A stretch of 64,000 nt of DNA. Origin: Litorimonas cladophorae (lineage in GTDB: Bacteria; Pseudomonadota; Alphaproteobacteria; Caulobacterales; Maricaulaceae). Each line of letters opens with the position of its first letter. The first letter of the stretch is position 1. Under the pieces are notes generated by a model. The model was given only the letters and a program-made list of their open reading frames with translations, was not told the DNA's origin and made no database searches. Made by a program: the position numbers and the translations under genes. Where the stretch lies: contig NZ_BMYV01000001.1 in the NCBI RefSeq assembly GCF_014652455.1, positions 372,001-436,000 on the forward strand. Reading direction: 5' to 3'. Shown here piece by piece: positions 19,108-28,898 of this stretch.

Positions 19108-21333
19108 GTGGCGTCGCAGTCAATCCCTATTGCGCGGCGCGCTCCTCGTATTGCCCTATCGACTCTTTTCGGTATTTTGTTTCTTGCCTCTATCTTTCTG
19201 ACGATACTCGGCGCGTTGCTATCCTACTCCGAAGATTTGGCGAGGATCGATCAAGCTTGGGATATCTTGAGATATAACCTCGTCGTTATCATTATCCTGG
19301 CAATATATTTGGCGAACCGTGTCTGGACGACGGTTTTTAAACCCTCGCGGGGGCAGGCGGCTCCACTGCTTCATCGTCGCTTCGTCATGATTTTCTCGCT
19401 TGCGGCGCTAATTCCAGCCGTATTGGTGGGCGGGTTCTCTCTGTCTTTGCTTTCGCAGAACCTGTCTGGTTTGTTTGGCGAGCGGGTCCGCGATAATATG
19501 GAGCAAGCTCGGCAAATTCTGGACGGCTATGTTTCTCAGGAGTTTGAGAAATTAGGCGAGGACGTCGCCGATATTCAGCTCGGAATTGCGCGCAGTCCAA
19601 CCGATTTCGGCGCACGAATTTCGTTTACGGCTGAACTCTGGAGAGAGGCACAAACCCGGGATTTAGACGCAATATATATTCTGCGCGAAGATGGCTTTGT
19701 TTTAACCCGTGTCGAAACGCCAGAAGCCCCCAGTCTTCGGATTCCTGAGTTGGAAGTTTTAAAAGGCCTCAACCCGACGGACGTCGCTTTCCAAAAGCGA
19801 GCGGACATTGATTATCTCATCGCTCTCTCAAAGCTAACGGAGGGACCTGATACCTACCTCTACATCGGGAAACTTCTGCGATCTGACAATCAGGTTTTGT
19901 CTTCAATCTCAGGCATCGAAAGTGCTGCCTCTCAGATTGCGAGATTCAATCAGAACCAGACACAAATGAACCGCATTTTCTTTTTCACTTTGTTGGACAG
20001 TGCGCTGCTGATCCTAATGGCGGCGATTTGGCTGGGTTTGGCCTTAGCAAATCGAATCATCGATCCGTTGTCAGGTCTTGTAAATGCTGCGGAGCGGGTG
20101 CGTGCAGGCGATATGGGCGCGCGGGTCGATGTAACCGGGGATTGGGGTGAGATTTCTGACTTGGGTTCAGCGTTTAACCGTATGACCTCTCAGCTAGAGT
20201 CCCAGCGTGATGAGTTGATAAAAGAACATGATGTCTCTGAGCAACGACGGCAATTTTCAGAGGCTGTTTTGTCTGGCGTGCGGGCGGGTGTGATAGGATT
20301 GACTCAGCAAGGGAAAATTACGCTGACAAATAATGCTGCGGCCCGTCTCTTAGAAGATCGATCTAGCGATATTGTTGGGCAACCGCTGTCGCAGGTTTTG
20401 CAAGAATTTGCACCTGCCTTCGCGAAAGCGCGCGAGTCCATTGCGGGTGTTTCGGAAGACCAAGTCACGGTTGAAATGGGCGGCGGAACGCGGATCTTTG
20501 ATCTGCATGTATCTGCCTATCAAGGTGCTCGGAATGACACTGGCTGGGTTTTGACATTTGATGACATGACACGTTTGGTTTCTGCGCAGCGACACTCGGC
20601 TTGGCGAGAGGTCGCGCGAAGAATTGCCCACGAAATCAAGAACCCTCTGACGCCAATCCAGCTCTCGGCGGAACGTTTGTCCCGGAAATACAGCAAAGAG
20701 ATCACGTCCGATCCTGAAACCTTCAACAATTGTACGGCTACAATCATTCGTCAGGTCGAAAGCTTGGAGCAGATGGTTGATGAGTTTTCGGCTTTTGCGC
20801 GGATGCCGTCTCCTGAACTGGCGCCGACAAACTTAAATGAACTCCTTGAGAACAGCTTGTTTGCCCAAGGTGTCAGCTTCCCTGAGATCAGCTTCAGAAG
20901 AAAAGGCCTATGGCCAGATGAAACGAATGTCCGTGGGGATACCCGCCTGCTGTCACAAGCTTTGACGAATATCTTGAAGAATGCGGGCGAAGCCGTTCAA
21001 CGCAAGATGGATGATGGCGTTTCCAGCCGGTTCCGAGGGGAAGTGCTTGTTGAACTTTTTGAGGTTGGCGAGCGTGTTGCCATTCGTGTGACGGATAACG
21101 GACCAGGCTGGCCGTTTAAAGATACGGACCGATTGATGGAGCCCTATGTGACGACGCGTGATAGCGGAACGGGGCTGGGTCTCGCGATTGTTAAGCGCAT
21201 TGTGGAGGACCACCGAGGCCAGTTGGTTCTGGAGGTTCGTGAGGGCACGCAAGGGGCACAGACCACAATATTTTTGCCCAGAACACCCGACAACCCAACG
21301 CATATTGAAACCCAGCGAAGTGAGGTCTTATGA
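19108..21333 (+). CDS. ntrY: Nitrogen/redox sensor histidine kinase NtrY
   Basis: A 741-residue membrane kinase. Hydrophobic segments lie at about 15-40, 56-72, 92-116 and 291-315, with a periplasmic sensor region between the third and fourth. A HAMP domain follows (about 315-370), then PAS (about 382-490), His508 in AHEIKNPLTPIQ, and HATPase boxes (NILKNAGEA, DNGPGW, GTGLGLAI). The start is a GTG preceded by AGGTAG. The partner is NtrX, whose ATG overlaps its stop. In relatives NtrYX senses redox or envelope conditions and nitrogen. Confidence 0.94.
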   Translation: MASQSIPIARRAPRIALSTLFGILFLASIFLTILGALLSYSEDLARIDQAWDILRYNLVVIIILAIYLANRVWTTVFKPSRGQAAPLLHRRFVMIFSLAALIPAVLVGGFSLSLLSQNLSGLFGERVRDNMEQARQILDGYVSQEFEKLGEDVADIQLGIARSPTDFGARISFTAELWREAQTRDLDAIYILREDGFVLTRVETPEAPSLRIPELEVLKGLNPTDVAFQKRADIDYLIALSKLTEGPDTYLYIGKLLRSDNQVLSSISGIESAASQIARFNQNQTQMNRIFFFTLLDSALLILMAAIWLGLALANRIIDPLSGLVNAAERVRAGDMGARVDVTGDWGEISDLGSAFNRMTSQLESQRDELIKEHDVSEQRRQFSEAVLSGVRAGVIGLTQQGKITLTNNAAARLLEDRSSDIVGQPLSQVLQEFAPAFAKARESIAGVSEDQVTVEMGGGTRIFDLHVSAYQGARNDTGWVLTFDDMTRLVSAQRHSAWREVARRIAHEIKNPLTPIQLSAERLSRKYSKEITSDPETFNNCTATIIRQVESLEQMVDEFSAFARMPSPELAPTNLNELLENSLFAQGVSFPEISFRRKGLWPDETNVRGDTRLLSQALTNILKNAGEAVQRKMDDGVSSRFRGEVLVELFEVGERVAIRVTDNGPGWPFKDTDRLMEPYVTTRDSGTGLGLAIVKRIVEDHRGQLVLEVREGTQGAQTTIFLPRTPDNPTHIETQRSEVL

Positions 21334-22715
21334 AGTCCGATGTCCTGATTGTTGAAGACGAGGATGATATCAGAGCAATGATATCGGGAATCCTTGAAGA
21401 CGAAGGTTATCAAGTCAGAGAGGCGGCGACGTCCGAAGCGGCCTTGGAGGCTGTGAAAACTCGTAAACCTAATCTTGTTGTCCTGGACGTATGGCTCAAA
21501 GGTTCAGGTATGGATGGAATTGAACTGCTTGCCGTTCTCAAAGCTCGACATAAAAACCTGCCTGTCATCGTCATTTCAGGCCACGGCACCGTTGAAACGG
21601 CTGTTTCAGCTATTCGAAAGGGCGCTTTCGATTATATCGTCAAGCCTTTTAAAGCTGAAAAATTGATTGTGACAGCAACTCGTGCCCTAGAAAATTCGCG
21701 CCTGAGGCAGGAAAATGAGGAGCTCAAAGGGAAGGCGATGAATACCGATGAGTTGGTTGGAACATCGGCCTCAATCGCTCAGCTGCGTCAAAAAATTGGC
21801 CGGATCGCTGCGACCAATTCACGTGTGCTTATCACGGGCGCATCTGGCACGGGAAAAGAACTTCTCGCGCGCCTTTTGCATACCCAATCTAATCGAGCGG
21901 ACGGTCCATTTAAGGCGGTGAATGCGGCGTCAATGGTACCTGAGCGGGTAGAGGCCGAGCTGTTCGGAATGGAAGCTGTAGGTCCCGATATTCCTCAGAA
22001 AACGGGCCTCCTCGAACGCGCTCATAATGGAACTCTATATCTCGATGAAGTCGCAGACATGCCTCTGGAAACTCAGGGTAAGTTGTTGAGATTGCTTGTA
22101 GAGCAAAGGTTTAACCGGGTCGGAGGGCAAGACGACGTACAAGTGGATGTGCGCGTTATCACCAGTTCGTCGCGAGATCTTACCAATGAAGTCTCAATGG
22201 GAAGATTTCGGGAAGACCTCTTCCACCGGCTCAACGTTATGCCTCTCCATGCGCCCAAACTATCAGAGCGCCGGGAGGATATTCCTGCCTTGGTCGAACA
22301 TTTTATTGCTCAGCTCGCAGCTTCGACTGGGCTGCCAGCTCGGAAAATCGGTGATGATGCAATGGCGGCGTTGCAAGCTCACGATTGGCCGGGAAATGTT
22401 CGGCAATTGCGCAATAATGTGGAGCGGTTGTTGATTTTGGCGACGGGCGAACCCAGTCAGCCCATTACGCTGGCGACTCTCCCCAAAGAGGTTTCTGTGG
22501 TGCGTTCGGGTAATAATTCGCAGGATAGTGACCGCATCATTGCGATGCCTTTGCGGGATGCACGAGAGCATTTTGAACGCGAGTATTTGCAGGCTCAAAT
22601 TGATCGGTTTGGCGGCAATATTTCACGCACAGCCACTTTCGTCGGTATGGAGCGTTCGGCCTTGCATCGCAAACTCAAGTCGCTAGGTTTGGGAACGACT
22701 GGGCGTGAAGGTTGA
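21330..22715 (+). CDS. ntrX: Response regulator NtrX
   Basis: A 461-residue regulator. It has a receiver domain (Asp53, Lys105), an AAA+ domain (Walker A GASGTGKE at 170-177, Walker B LDE ending at 240), and a C-terminal Fis-type helix-turn-helix (GNISRTATFVGMERSALHRK). The slot that holds GAFTGA in sigma-54 activators reads ELFGMEAVGPDIPQKTG (210-226), so the motif is absent but the loop length is partly kept. This matches other alphaproteobacterial NtrX proteins, which regulate without sigma-54. It is translationally coupled to ntrY; trkA follows 23 bp later. Confidence 0.95.
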   Translation: MKSDVLIVEDEDDIRAMISGILEDEGYQVREAATSEAALEAVKTRKPNLVVLDVWLKGSGMDGIELLAVLKARHKNLPVIVISGHGTVETAVSAIRKGAFDYIVKPFKAEKLIVTATRALENSRLRQENEELKGKAMNTDELVGTSASIAQLRQKIGRIAATNSRVLITGASGTGKELLARLLHTQSNRADGPFKAVNAASMVPERVEAELFGMEAVGPDIPQKTGLLERAHNGTLYLDEVADMPLETQGKLLRLLVEQRFNRVGGQDDVQVDVRVITSSSRDLTNEVSMGRFREDLFHRLNVMPLHAPKLSERREDIPALVEHFIAQLAASTGLPARKIGDDAMAALQAHDWPGNVRQLRNNVERLLILATGEPSQPITLATLPKEVSVVRSGNNSQDSDRIIAMPLRDAREHFEREYLQAQIDRFGGNISRTATFVGMERSALHRKLKSLGLGTTGREG

Positions 22716-22738
22716 TCCGCCGTAATTAGGACGAAGTC

Positions 22739-24112
22739 ATGCGGGTCATTATTTGCGGAGCAGGGCGGGTAGGCTACGGCCTCGCGGCACGTTTGTCGCA
22801 AGAACGCAACACCGTCACCGTTATCGATACCTCGTCAGACTTGATACGTAAGATCACAAATGAGCTCGATGTGCGCGGTGTCGTTGGATATGGTAGCCAT
22901 CCCGACGTGCTTGTCCGTGCAGGCGTGAGTGATTGTGACATGATCATTGCTGTGACCTATGCGGATGAGGTCAACATGATGGCGTGCCAAGTTGCGCATT
23001 CGCTTTTCGATGTTCCGACCAAAGTCGCGCGTGTGAGAGCGCAAGAATATCTCGATAATCAATGGAACGATCTCTATTCCCGCGAAAATATGCCGATCGA
23101 CATCATCATCTCTCCAGAGATTGAAATTGGCAAAGCTATTTTACGACGGTTGAATACGCCTGGTGCTTTCAACGTTGTTCCCTTTGGTGATGGCGCGGTT
23201 CAAATGCTGGGCGTCGAAATCTTAGAGGACTGTCCGATCGTTCAAACACCGATCCGTCAAATACCAGATTTATTCATTGGTCTACATGCTGCGGTTGTTG
23301 GAATCGAACGGGATGGCGAGCTGTTTGCTCCGACACCGGACGATCCGCTTGAGGTCGGGGATCGGGCCTATATCGTCACGCAAGCTGCACATTCTCAACG
23401 CCTTCTAGAAGTTTTGGGTTCGCATCAAACCCAAGCCCGTCACGTCGTAATTATTGGCGGCGGGAATATTGGGACTTACGTTGCTGAGAAACTTGAAGGA
23501 AAAAGCGGGATGCGCGTTCGAGTGATCGAACGCGATAAGGAGCGCGCTGAAAAAGCTGCAGAGCATTTAACCCGCACAGTTATTTTGAATGGCGATGCGA
23601 TGTCCGCAGAAATTCAAGAAGAAGCAGGTGTCGCGAATGCCGAAATGGTAATCAGCCTGACCAATAGTGATAGTGTAAACATTTTATCCGCAGTATTAGC
23701 CAAGAAAATTGGGGCAAAACACACAATCAGTTTGATAAACGAAGTGTCGATGCAGCAAATGCAGTCTGAACTCGGAATCGACATGGTAATTGATCCAAGG
23801 TCTTCGACGATTTCGTCGATCCTTCGTCATGTCCGCCGTGGGCGGATATTGGAAGTCTATTCCTTAGAGCAGGGCGGCGCCGAGGTCATTGAAGGGGAAG
23901 TCTTAGACACCTCGCCAATGGCAGGCAAAGCACTCAGGGACCTTTCACTAGGAGAGGGCGTGGCGGTAGGGGCTGTTATCGCAAATGGCGATGTGCTCTT
24001 TCCCGCACCTGAGCTTGTTTTGAAACCTGGAAATAGAGTCGTCTTGATGGCCGAAAAAGGTGCATTAGAGAACATCGTTTCTATGTTCCGCGTTTCATCA
24101 GATTATTATTAA
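22739..24112 (+). CDS. trkA: Trk potassium uptake protein TrkA
   Basis: A 457-residue cytoplasmic regulatory subunit of Trk. It has two TrkA-N (RCK) nucleotide-binding domains, starting with 'VIICGAGRVGYGLAARL' (residues 3-19) and 'VVIIGGGNIGTYVAEKL' (about 237-253), each followed by a TrkA-C domain. NAD/ATP binding gates the TrkH channel. TrkH follows 6 bp downstream. The placement after ntrYX is conserved in Alphaproteobacteria. Confidence 0.96.
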   Translation: MRVIICGAGRVGYGLAARLSQERNTVTVIDTSSDLIRKITNELDVRGVVGYGSHPDVLVRAGVSDCDMIIAVTYADEVNMMACQVAHSLFDVPTKVARVRAQEYLDNQWNDLYSRENMPIDIIISPEIEIGKAILRRLNTPGAFNVVPFGDGAVQMLGVEILEDCPIVQTPIRQIPDLFIGLHAAVVGIERDGELFAPTPDDPLEVGDRAYIVTQAAHSQRLLEVLGSHQTQARHVVIIGGGNIGTYVAEKLEGKSGMRVRVIERDKERAEKAAEHLTRTVILNGDAMSAEIQEEAGVANAEMVISLTNSDSVNILSAVLAKKIGAKHTISLINEVSMQQMQSELGIDMVIDPRSSTISSILRHVRRGRILEVYSLEQGGAEVIEGEVLDTSPMAGKALRDLSLGEGVAVGAVIANGDVLFPAPELVLKPGNRVVLMAEKGALENIVSMFRVSSDYY

Positions 24113-24118
24113 ATCACC

Positions 24119-25558
24119 ATGGATTTTAACCGCATCCTATTTTGGCTGGGACGGACTTTCTTCATTTGTACGGGTCTGTTCTCCGTCACCGCAATTGTCG
24201 GTGTTTTAGATCAAGACTTTTCAGGTGCCATTGTGATGGCCACATCGGGCGTCACGGTTGGTGTGTTCGGCTGGTTGTTGGTTATGCTGTCCACTGGTTT
24301 TGACGCGAAAGAGTCGAAATCTGAGGCAATTCTTTTTCTGGTCCTGTTTTGGGGTATGGTCCCCGCAATCCTAAGCTTGCCATTCTTATTTTTAGGCCCA
24401 AGCACATCCTTGCTGTCGGCCTACTTTGAAAGCGTTTCCGCGTTTACCACAACTGGTGCAACGCGACTTATTCCGGACGAGTTACCTGCCATTTTACTCT
24501 TCTGGCGCGCGTTGATGCAGTGGGCAGGCGGCGTCAGTGTCGCGACGTTTGCGATCGTTATTTTTGCTGCTGTCAATCAAACAGGTACGGGCGTTCATAA
24601 GTCGATGCTGTACTCTCTGCGCAACGGCGAACTTTTTAGTCGATTAATCGGAATTGGGCGCTTGGTTGCGGGTGTATATTTGTTCTTGGCCTTACTTGGC
24701 TTCATTCTCATGGCATTTGGCGGAGCGCCTGTTTTTGACGCATTATGTCTTGCACTTAGTGGAATTAGTACGGGTGGATTGACGCCGCGGGCAGGTCCAC
24801 TCCAAATATATATCCCGCCATTTGCGGCAACAGTATTAGGGATATTATGCGTCCTGGGAGCGATGAACCTCGCCGTCATTTGGGACTATATTCGTGCGCG
24901 GAGCGTGCGACATTCGTTGCGTTTGTTCTTCAACGTCGAACACCGTGCGTTGCTGGTTATTTTTGCAGGATTGATCTTAATTGGGGTTTGGTTCGCAGGG
25001 TTCGCGAGCTTTGGTGACCTCATTCTGGATAGTGCGTTTTTCGTAAGTTCAGCAGGCTTTCAATATCAGGTAATCAGCCTCGACCTCATCCCGCCCGTAA
25101 TACTCATTACGTTGGCCTTGACTGGCGGGTCGGCCTTGTCAACGGCTGGCGGGGTCAAGCTCATTCGTATTTTACTGTTGTTTCGCCATCTTAAAGTCGA
25201 GCTCTCGCGCCTGTCTCATCCCTCACGCGTAATTCCGGTTAAATTTAGAAATCAGATCATTCCTGATTCCGCATTTCTTTCAATTTGGATGTATTTTTTC
25301 GCATATACACTCGCGTTTGGCGTTGGCATCGCGGCCTTTGGAGTTGTCGGTTTTTCGTTGGATGATGCTATAACGACTTCGGCTGCCATGTTATCGAATG
25401 TTGGACCGCTGCTCAGTCTGACCTTGCCCGAATCGGGACTGACTTATCTGCAATTTACGAATGGTCAGATGTGTGTAGGAATCGTGCTTATGTTATTGGG
25501 TCGACTGGAGGTTCTAGCAGCATTGGCCTTGGTTTTGCCCAATTTTTGGAAGCAATGA
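24119..25558 (+). CDS. trkH: Trk potassium uptake protein TrkH
   Basis: A 479-residue polytopic membrane protein with the four-fold pore-loop pattern of the Trk/Ktr family, for example SAFTTTGATRL, SGISTGGLTPR, FFVSSAGFQYQV and AAMLSNVGPLL. It forms the potassium-conducting subunit in the inner membrane and is gated by TrkA, encoded just upstream. The third loop (SSAGFQ) departs from the usual S-T-x-G pattern, a common degeneracy in this family. Length is normal. Confidence 0.95.
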   Translation: MDFNRILFWLGRTFFICTGLFSVTAIVGVLDQDFSGAIVMATSGVTVGVFGWLLVMLSTGFDAKESKSEAILFLVLFWGMVPAILSLPFLFLGPSTSLLSAYFESVSAFTTTGATRLIPDELPAILLFWRALMQWAGGVSVATFAIVIFAAVNQTGTGVHKSMLYSLRNGELFSRLIGIGRLVAGVYLFLALLGFILMAFGGAPVFDALCLALSGISTGGLTPRAGPLQIYIPPFAATVLGILCVLGAMNLAVIWDYIRARSVRHSLRLFFNVEHRALLVIFAGLILIGVWFAGFASFGDLILDSAFFVSSAGFQYQVISLDLIPPVILITLALTGGSALSTAGGVKLIRILLLFRHLKVELSRLSHPSRVIPVKFRNQIIPDSAFLSIWMYFFAYTLAFGVGIAAFGVVGFSLDDAITTSAAMLSNVGPLLSLTLPESGLTYLQFTNGQMCVGIVLMLLGRLEVLAALALVLPNFWKQ

Positions 25559-25636
25559 TCTGAACGTGTGTTTTTTTGACGTGCTAAGGAAGTTGAGCCT
25601 TGAAACCCATAGGGGCGTGCGACATGACACCATCTG

Positions 25637-25667
25637 TGGGTCACGGCGGGGCAGAGCTTCTGACCCA
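25637..25667 (+). promoter_or_regulatory. Inverted repeat upstream of hfq
   Basis: TGGGTCA (25637-25643) and TGACCCA (25661-25667) are a perfect 7-bp inverted repeat with a 17-nt GC-rich loop, 32 nt before the hfq start. It may be an mRNA hairpin in the trkH-hfq interval or an operator. No T-run follows, so it is not a standard terminator. Confidence 0.35.
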
Positions 25668-25698
25668 ATAGCCGAATTTAAGACTCTAGGGGAGCGAA

Positions 25699-25941
25699 AT
25701 GCCCGACCGTAATCAGAACCTACAGGACACATTTTTAAATGCCGTCCGCAAAACAAAGATGCCACTCACTATTTTTCTAGTGAACGGGGTTAAACTGCAA
25801 GGCGTGGTGACTTGGTTTGATAATTTTTGCGTTTTATTGCGCCGTGATGGACAGGTTCAGCTTGTTTATAAACACGCAATCTCAACCATAATGCCGGGCG
25901 GCCCGGTTCAACTCCATGATCCGACGGATGAAGATGATTGA
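25699..25941 (+). CDS. hfq: RNA chaperone Hfq
   Basis: An 80-residue Sm-like protein of the normal alphaproteobacterial length. The Sm1 part ([20 protein letters not shown]) and the Sm2 motif [10 protein letters not shown] are intact. Hfq hexamers bind A-rich and U-rich RNA and pair small RNAs with mRNAs. A GGGGAG site precedes the ATG. HflX follows 17 bp downstream, the conserved hfq-hflX order. Presence of Hfq is relevant to the structured RNA candidates elsewhere in the window. Confidence 0.97.
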   Translation: MPDRNQNLQDTFLNAVRKTKMPLTIFLVNGVKLQGVVTWFDNFCVLLRRDGQVQLVYKHAISTIMPGGPVQLHDPTDEDD

Positions 25942-25958
25942 TTTAAAGCAGGCGCGGC

Positions 25959-27272
25959 ATGGTTGAGAATGCTGAAAAAAAAGTCCGTGCCTTGATTGCC
26001 CATCCGCGTTTCGCCGATGGACGAGCGGCAGATGCCGATTATGATCTGGAAGAGGCGATTGGGCTCGCGGAAGCCCTGGGTGTTGAGCCTATTACGGCTC
26101 GCATCATCGCTATACGGGATATCAGAAGTTCTAATTTCTTCGGCAGTGGTCAAGTCGAAGAAATGGCCGAAAATATTGCGAGTGAGGCCCTGTCCCTCGT
26201 CATCGTCAATGGGGCTTTGTCTCCAGTTCAGCAACGAAATTTGGAGCGGACGCTTAAAGTCAAAGTGATAGATCGCACGGGCCTTATCCTTGAGATTTTT
26301 GGGGTGCGCGCGGCCACCAAGGAAGGCCGCTTGCAGGTCGAGCTTGCGCGTATGGCGTATGAGCGATCGCGTCTGGTTCGAACCTGGACCCATTTGGAAC
26401 GTCAACGTGGCGGCACCGGCGGTCTGGCGGGACCTGGCGAAACACAAATCGAAAGTGATCGCCGCGCATTGGATGAGAAAACAGGACGTCTAAAACGAAA
26501 GCTGGATCATGTGCGCCGTACCCGCGGCCTTCAACGTAAAGCCCGTCAACGTGCGCCAGAGCGTGTCGTCGCGCTGGTTGGATATACAAATGCCGGTAAA
26601 TCGACATTGTTTAATCGCCTAACCACGGGCGGCGTACTCGCGAAGGATATGTTGTTTGCGACTTTGGATACGACACACCGGGTTCTACCTTTGCCTAGTG
26701 GTCAGAAGGCAGTTTTGTCTGACACAGTGGGGTTCATATCTGACCTGCCGACATCTTTGATCACTGCGTTTCGCGCGACATTAGAGGAGGTGAAAGAAGC
26801 TGACCTTTTGATCCATGTCCGCGATTTGTCCGATCCGCTCGCTGAGCGTCGGAAAAACGAAGTCATGGAAGTCTTAGAACAAATTGAAGCGGGCCCGAAA
26901 TACGGCCAGCCGATTATCGAAGTTTGGAACAAAATTGACCTGCTGGATGAGCAAGGTTCCATCCATTTAGCTGAGCGTGCAGCTGCCGCGCGTACGGATG
27001 CCGATAAAATTGATGCGTTTGAAATTTCCTGCCTGACCATGCAAGGGGTTGAAGCTCTCCAAAACGGTATGGAGGAAGCGCTGACGCGTGACGATCATAT
27101 TCTTGATATTAGGGTGACGCCCGCGGAATTTTCGGCGCGCGCGTGGCTTCATCAAAACGGCCAGGTTCTCTCCGAAGAAACGGGCGATGATGGCGTAGCT
27201 GATATGAAAGTGCGTCTATCAGAGTCAGATGCCGGTAAATTCCTAGCCAAGCATAAAGCGCTGATAGTCTAA
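25959..27272 (+). CDS. hflX: GTPase HflX
   Basis: A 437-residue GTPase. The N-terminal HflX domain (about 1-195) contains GSGQVEEM and GGTGGLAGPGETQIE. The G domain has the P-loop GYTNAGKSTLFN (about 204-215), DTVGFISDLP and NKID. A C-terminal domain follows. HflX binds and splits ribosomes under stress. Its stop overlaps the 3' end of the convergent mazG by 4 bp. Confidence 0.96.
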   Translation: MVENAEKKVRALIAHPRFADGRAADADYDLEEAIGLAEALGVEPITARIIAIRDIRSSNFFGSGQVEEMAENIASEALSLVIVNGALSPVQQRNLERTLKVKVIDRTGLILEIFGVRAATKEGRLQVELARMAYERSRLVRTWTHLERQRGGTGGLAGPGETQIESDRRALDEKTGRLKRKLDHVRRTRGLQRKARQRAPERVVALVGYTNAGKSTLFNRLTTGGVLAKDMLFATLDTTHRVLPLPSGQKAVLSDTVGFISDLPTSLITAFRATLEEVKEADLLIHVRDLSDPLAERRKNEVMEVLEQIEAGPKYGQPIIEVWNKIDLLDEQGSIHLAERAAAARTDADKIDAFEISCLTMQGVEALQNGMEEALTRDDHILDIRVTPAEFSARAWLHQNGQVLSEETGDDGVADMKVRLSESDAGKFLAKHKALIV

Positions 27273-28024
27273 AGTCCGTCTGCCTTGGCGGCTTGCCAAA
27301 GATCTTCCATCTCATCCAGGCTGAGGGTTTCTAGCTCGACGTTTGCCTTGTCTTCTACCGCGTTGAACCGTCGTGTAAATTTTGCATTGGCATCGCGCAA
27401 TGCGGACTCGGGCTCCACGCCTAGTTTGCGCGCGAGGTTAACGGCCGAAAATAGAAAGTCGCCGACTTCGGCTTTTATATCTGCTTCACTACCTGATTGA
27501 ACTGCGTCTTTGACCTCGTTGATTTCCTCGCGAAGTTTCTCAACAGGGCCATCTGTATCAGGCCAATCAAATCCGCGTTTAGCGGCGCGCTTTTGAAGTT
27601 TCTCAGCTCGCATGAGAGCGGGGAGAGAGCGAGCCACGCCGTCCAACGTTCGTTTTTCGCCTTTTCCTTTGCGCTCCACCGCTTTGATCGCATCCCAATC
27701 TGGTTGTTCTCCACCTTCAAACACGTGCGGGTGACGTCTGACCATTTTGTCTACCAAACCATTGCACACATCTTTGAAGTCAAACGCTTCAACTTCGGAT
27801 GCCATTTTGGCGTGGAACAAGACTTGGAAAAGCAAATCGCCAAGTTCGTTTTTTAAATCCACCATGTCGCCGCGTTCAACTGCGTCCAGGACTTCATAGC
27901 TTTCCTCGACAGTGTAGGGCGCGATGGTTTCAAAAGTTTGCTCGCGATCCCACGGACAATCTGATCTCAGGCGCGCCATCAGCGCTACAATCCGATCATA
28001 TGGCGTATCGCCGAGGTCCATCAT
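27269..28024 (-). CDS. mazG: Nucleoside triphosphate pyrophosphohydrolase MazG
   Basis: A 251-residue protein with two MazG repeats. The first holds CPWDREQT, EESYEVLDAVE and ELGDLLFQVLFHAK with the metal-binding acidic residues; the second ends near 'AEVGDFLFSAVNLARKLG'. It hydrolyses non-canonical or excess NTPs to NMPs and pyrophosphate. The ATG at 28024 overlaps the ccmD stop (ATGA), so it reads as the last gene of the leftward ccmABCD-mazG run; an ATG at 28021 is the alternative start. Confidence 0.94.
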   Translation of the reverse strand: MMDLGDTPYDRIVALMARLRSDCPWDREQTFETIAPYTVEESYEVLDAVERGDMVDLKNELGDLLFQVLFHAKMASEVEAFDFKDVCNGLVDKMVRRHPHVFEGGEQPDWDAIKAVERKGKGEKRTLDGVARSLPALMRAEKLQKRAAKRGFDWPDTDGPVEKLREEINEVKDAVQSGSEADIKAEVGDFLFSAVNLARKLGVEPESALRDANAKFTRRFNAVEDKANVELETLSLDEMEDLWQAAKADGL

Positions 28025-28128
28025 TTTCGTGGCTTTCGCAATGTGATCAGAACCAACACGCCTAACGTCAAAATCGAAATTCCATAGGCGGCGAGGATAA
28101 AGCTCACATTTTTACCGAAATCGATCAT
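28021..28128 (-). CDS. ccmD: Heme exporter protein CcmD
   Basis: A 35-residue single-span membrane protein: short acidic start (MIDFG), one helix (about 8-29) and a basic tail (LRKPRK). Size, topology and position directly after ccmC identify CcmD, which helps release holo-CcmE from the CcmABC transporter. The ATG overlaps the ccmC stop and the stop overlaps the mazG start, both by 4 bp. Confidence 0.85.
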   Translation of the reverse strand: MIDFGKNVSFILAAYGISILTLGVLVLITLRKPRK

Positions 28129-28898
28129 GACGGCACATCTTCTATCGTGATTTTTGCAGGAGCGGACTGAGCTTTTCGCTGTCGCTTCAGCGTCGCCAAT
28201 TCGGCTTCGGTTCCGCGCAAGGCAAACCACGCTAATAGCGCCGTGTATCCGAGGAACATCAGCAGCAGGGGCGTCAATAACTCGAGGGGTAATCCAGGTG
28301 CGCCGGGCTCTGAGATTGTGGCGGGTTGATGCAAGGTGTTCCACCAATTCACCGAAAATTTGATGATCGGGATATTTAACCACCCAACCATGGCGAGGAT
28401 GGCCGCTAAACGCGCGGCCTGTCGTCTGTCCGATACGATATTCCAGATGGCCATATAACCGATATAAATAAAAAGTAGGACGAGGACCGACGTCATCCGT
28501 CCATCCCATTGCCACCATGTTCCCCACGCCGGACGACCCCAGAGGCTGCCGGTAACGAGTGCGAGAAAGGTAAAGGCCGCGCCAGGAAGCGCCAGTGATT
28601 TTGCAACCAAGTCCGCGAGATTGTGCCGCCAGACAAAGCTCACAAGGCTCGCAATCGCGATCCCCGTATAGGCCGCCATGGCACACCAAGCCGCTGGGAC
28701 ATGCACGTACATGATTCGAACCGCTTGACCATGTTCAACGGCGGGCGGTGAAATGAAAAGGGATATAATCAGACCTACGCTGATCAAGACTAACGCCGAC
28801 CAACCACTAATGGGCGTTGCGAACCGCGAAAACCGTAGAAAGCGGGTTGGGTTTGCGAGGTAAGAAATCAACTTCCCGATGTTGGATAATATATTCAT
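28125..28898 (-). CDS. ccmC: Heme exporter protein CcmC
   Basis: A 257-residue protein with six membrane segments and the tryptophan-rich haem-handling motif WGRPAWGTWWQWDGRMTS. The periplasmic VEHGQAVRIMYVHVPAAW provides a conserved histidine. CcmC loads haem onto CcmE in system I cytochrome c maturation. It starts immediately after the ccmB stop, so the genes are tightly coupled. The C-terminal tail (after about 225) is charged and longer than the minimal core. Confidence 0.95.
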   Translation of the reverse strand: MNILSNIGKLISYLANPTRFLRFSRFATPISGWSALVLISVGLIISLFISPPAVEHGQAVRIMYVHVPAAWCAMAAYTGIAIASLVSFVWRHNLADLVAKSLALPGAAFTFLALVTGSLWGRPAWGTWWQWDGRMTSVLVLLFIYIGYMAIWNIVSDRRQAARLAAILAMVGWLNIPIIKFSVNWWNTLHQPATISEPGAPGLPLELLTPLLLMFLGYTALLAWFALRGTEAELATLKRQRKAQSAPAKITIEDVPS

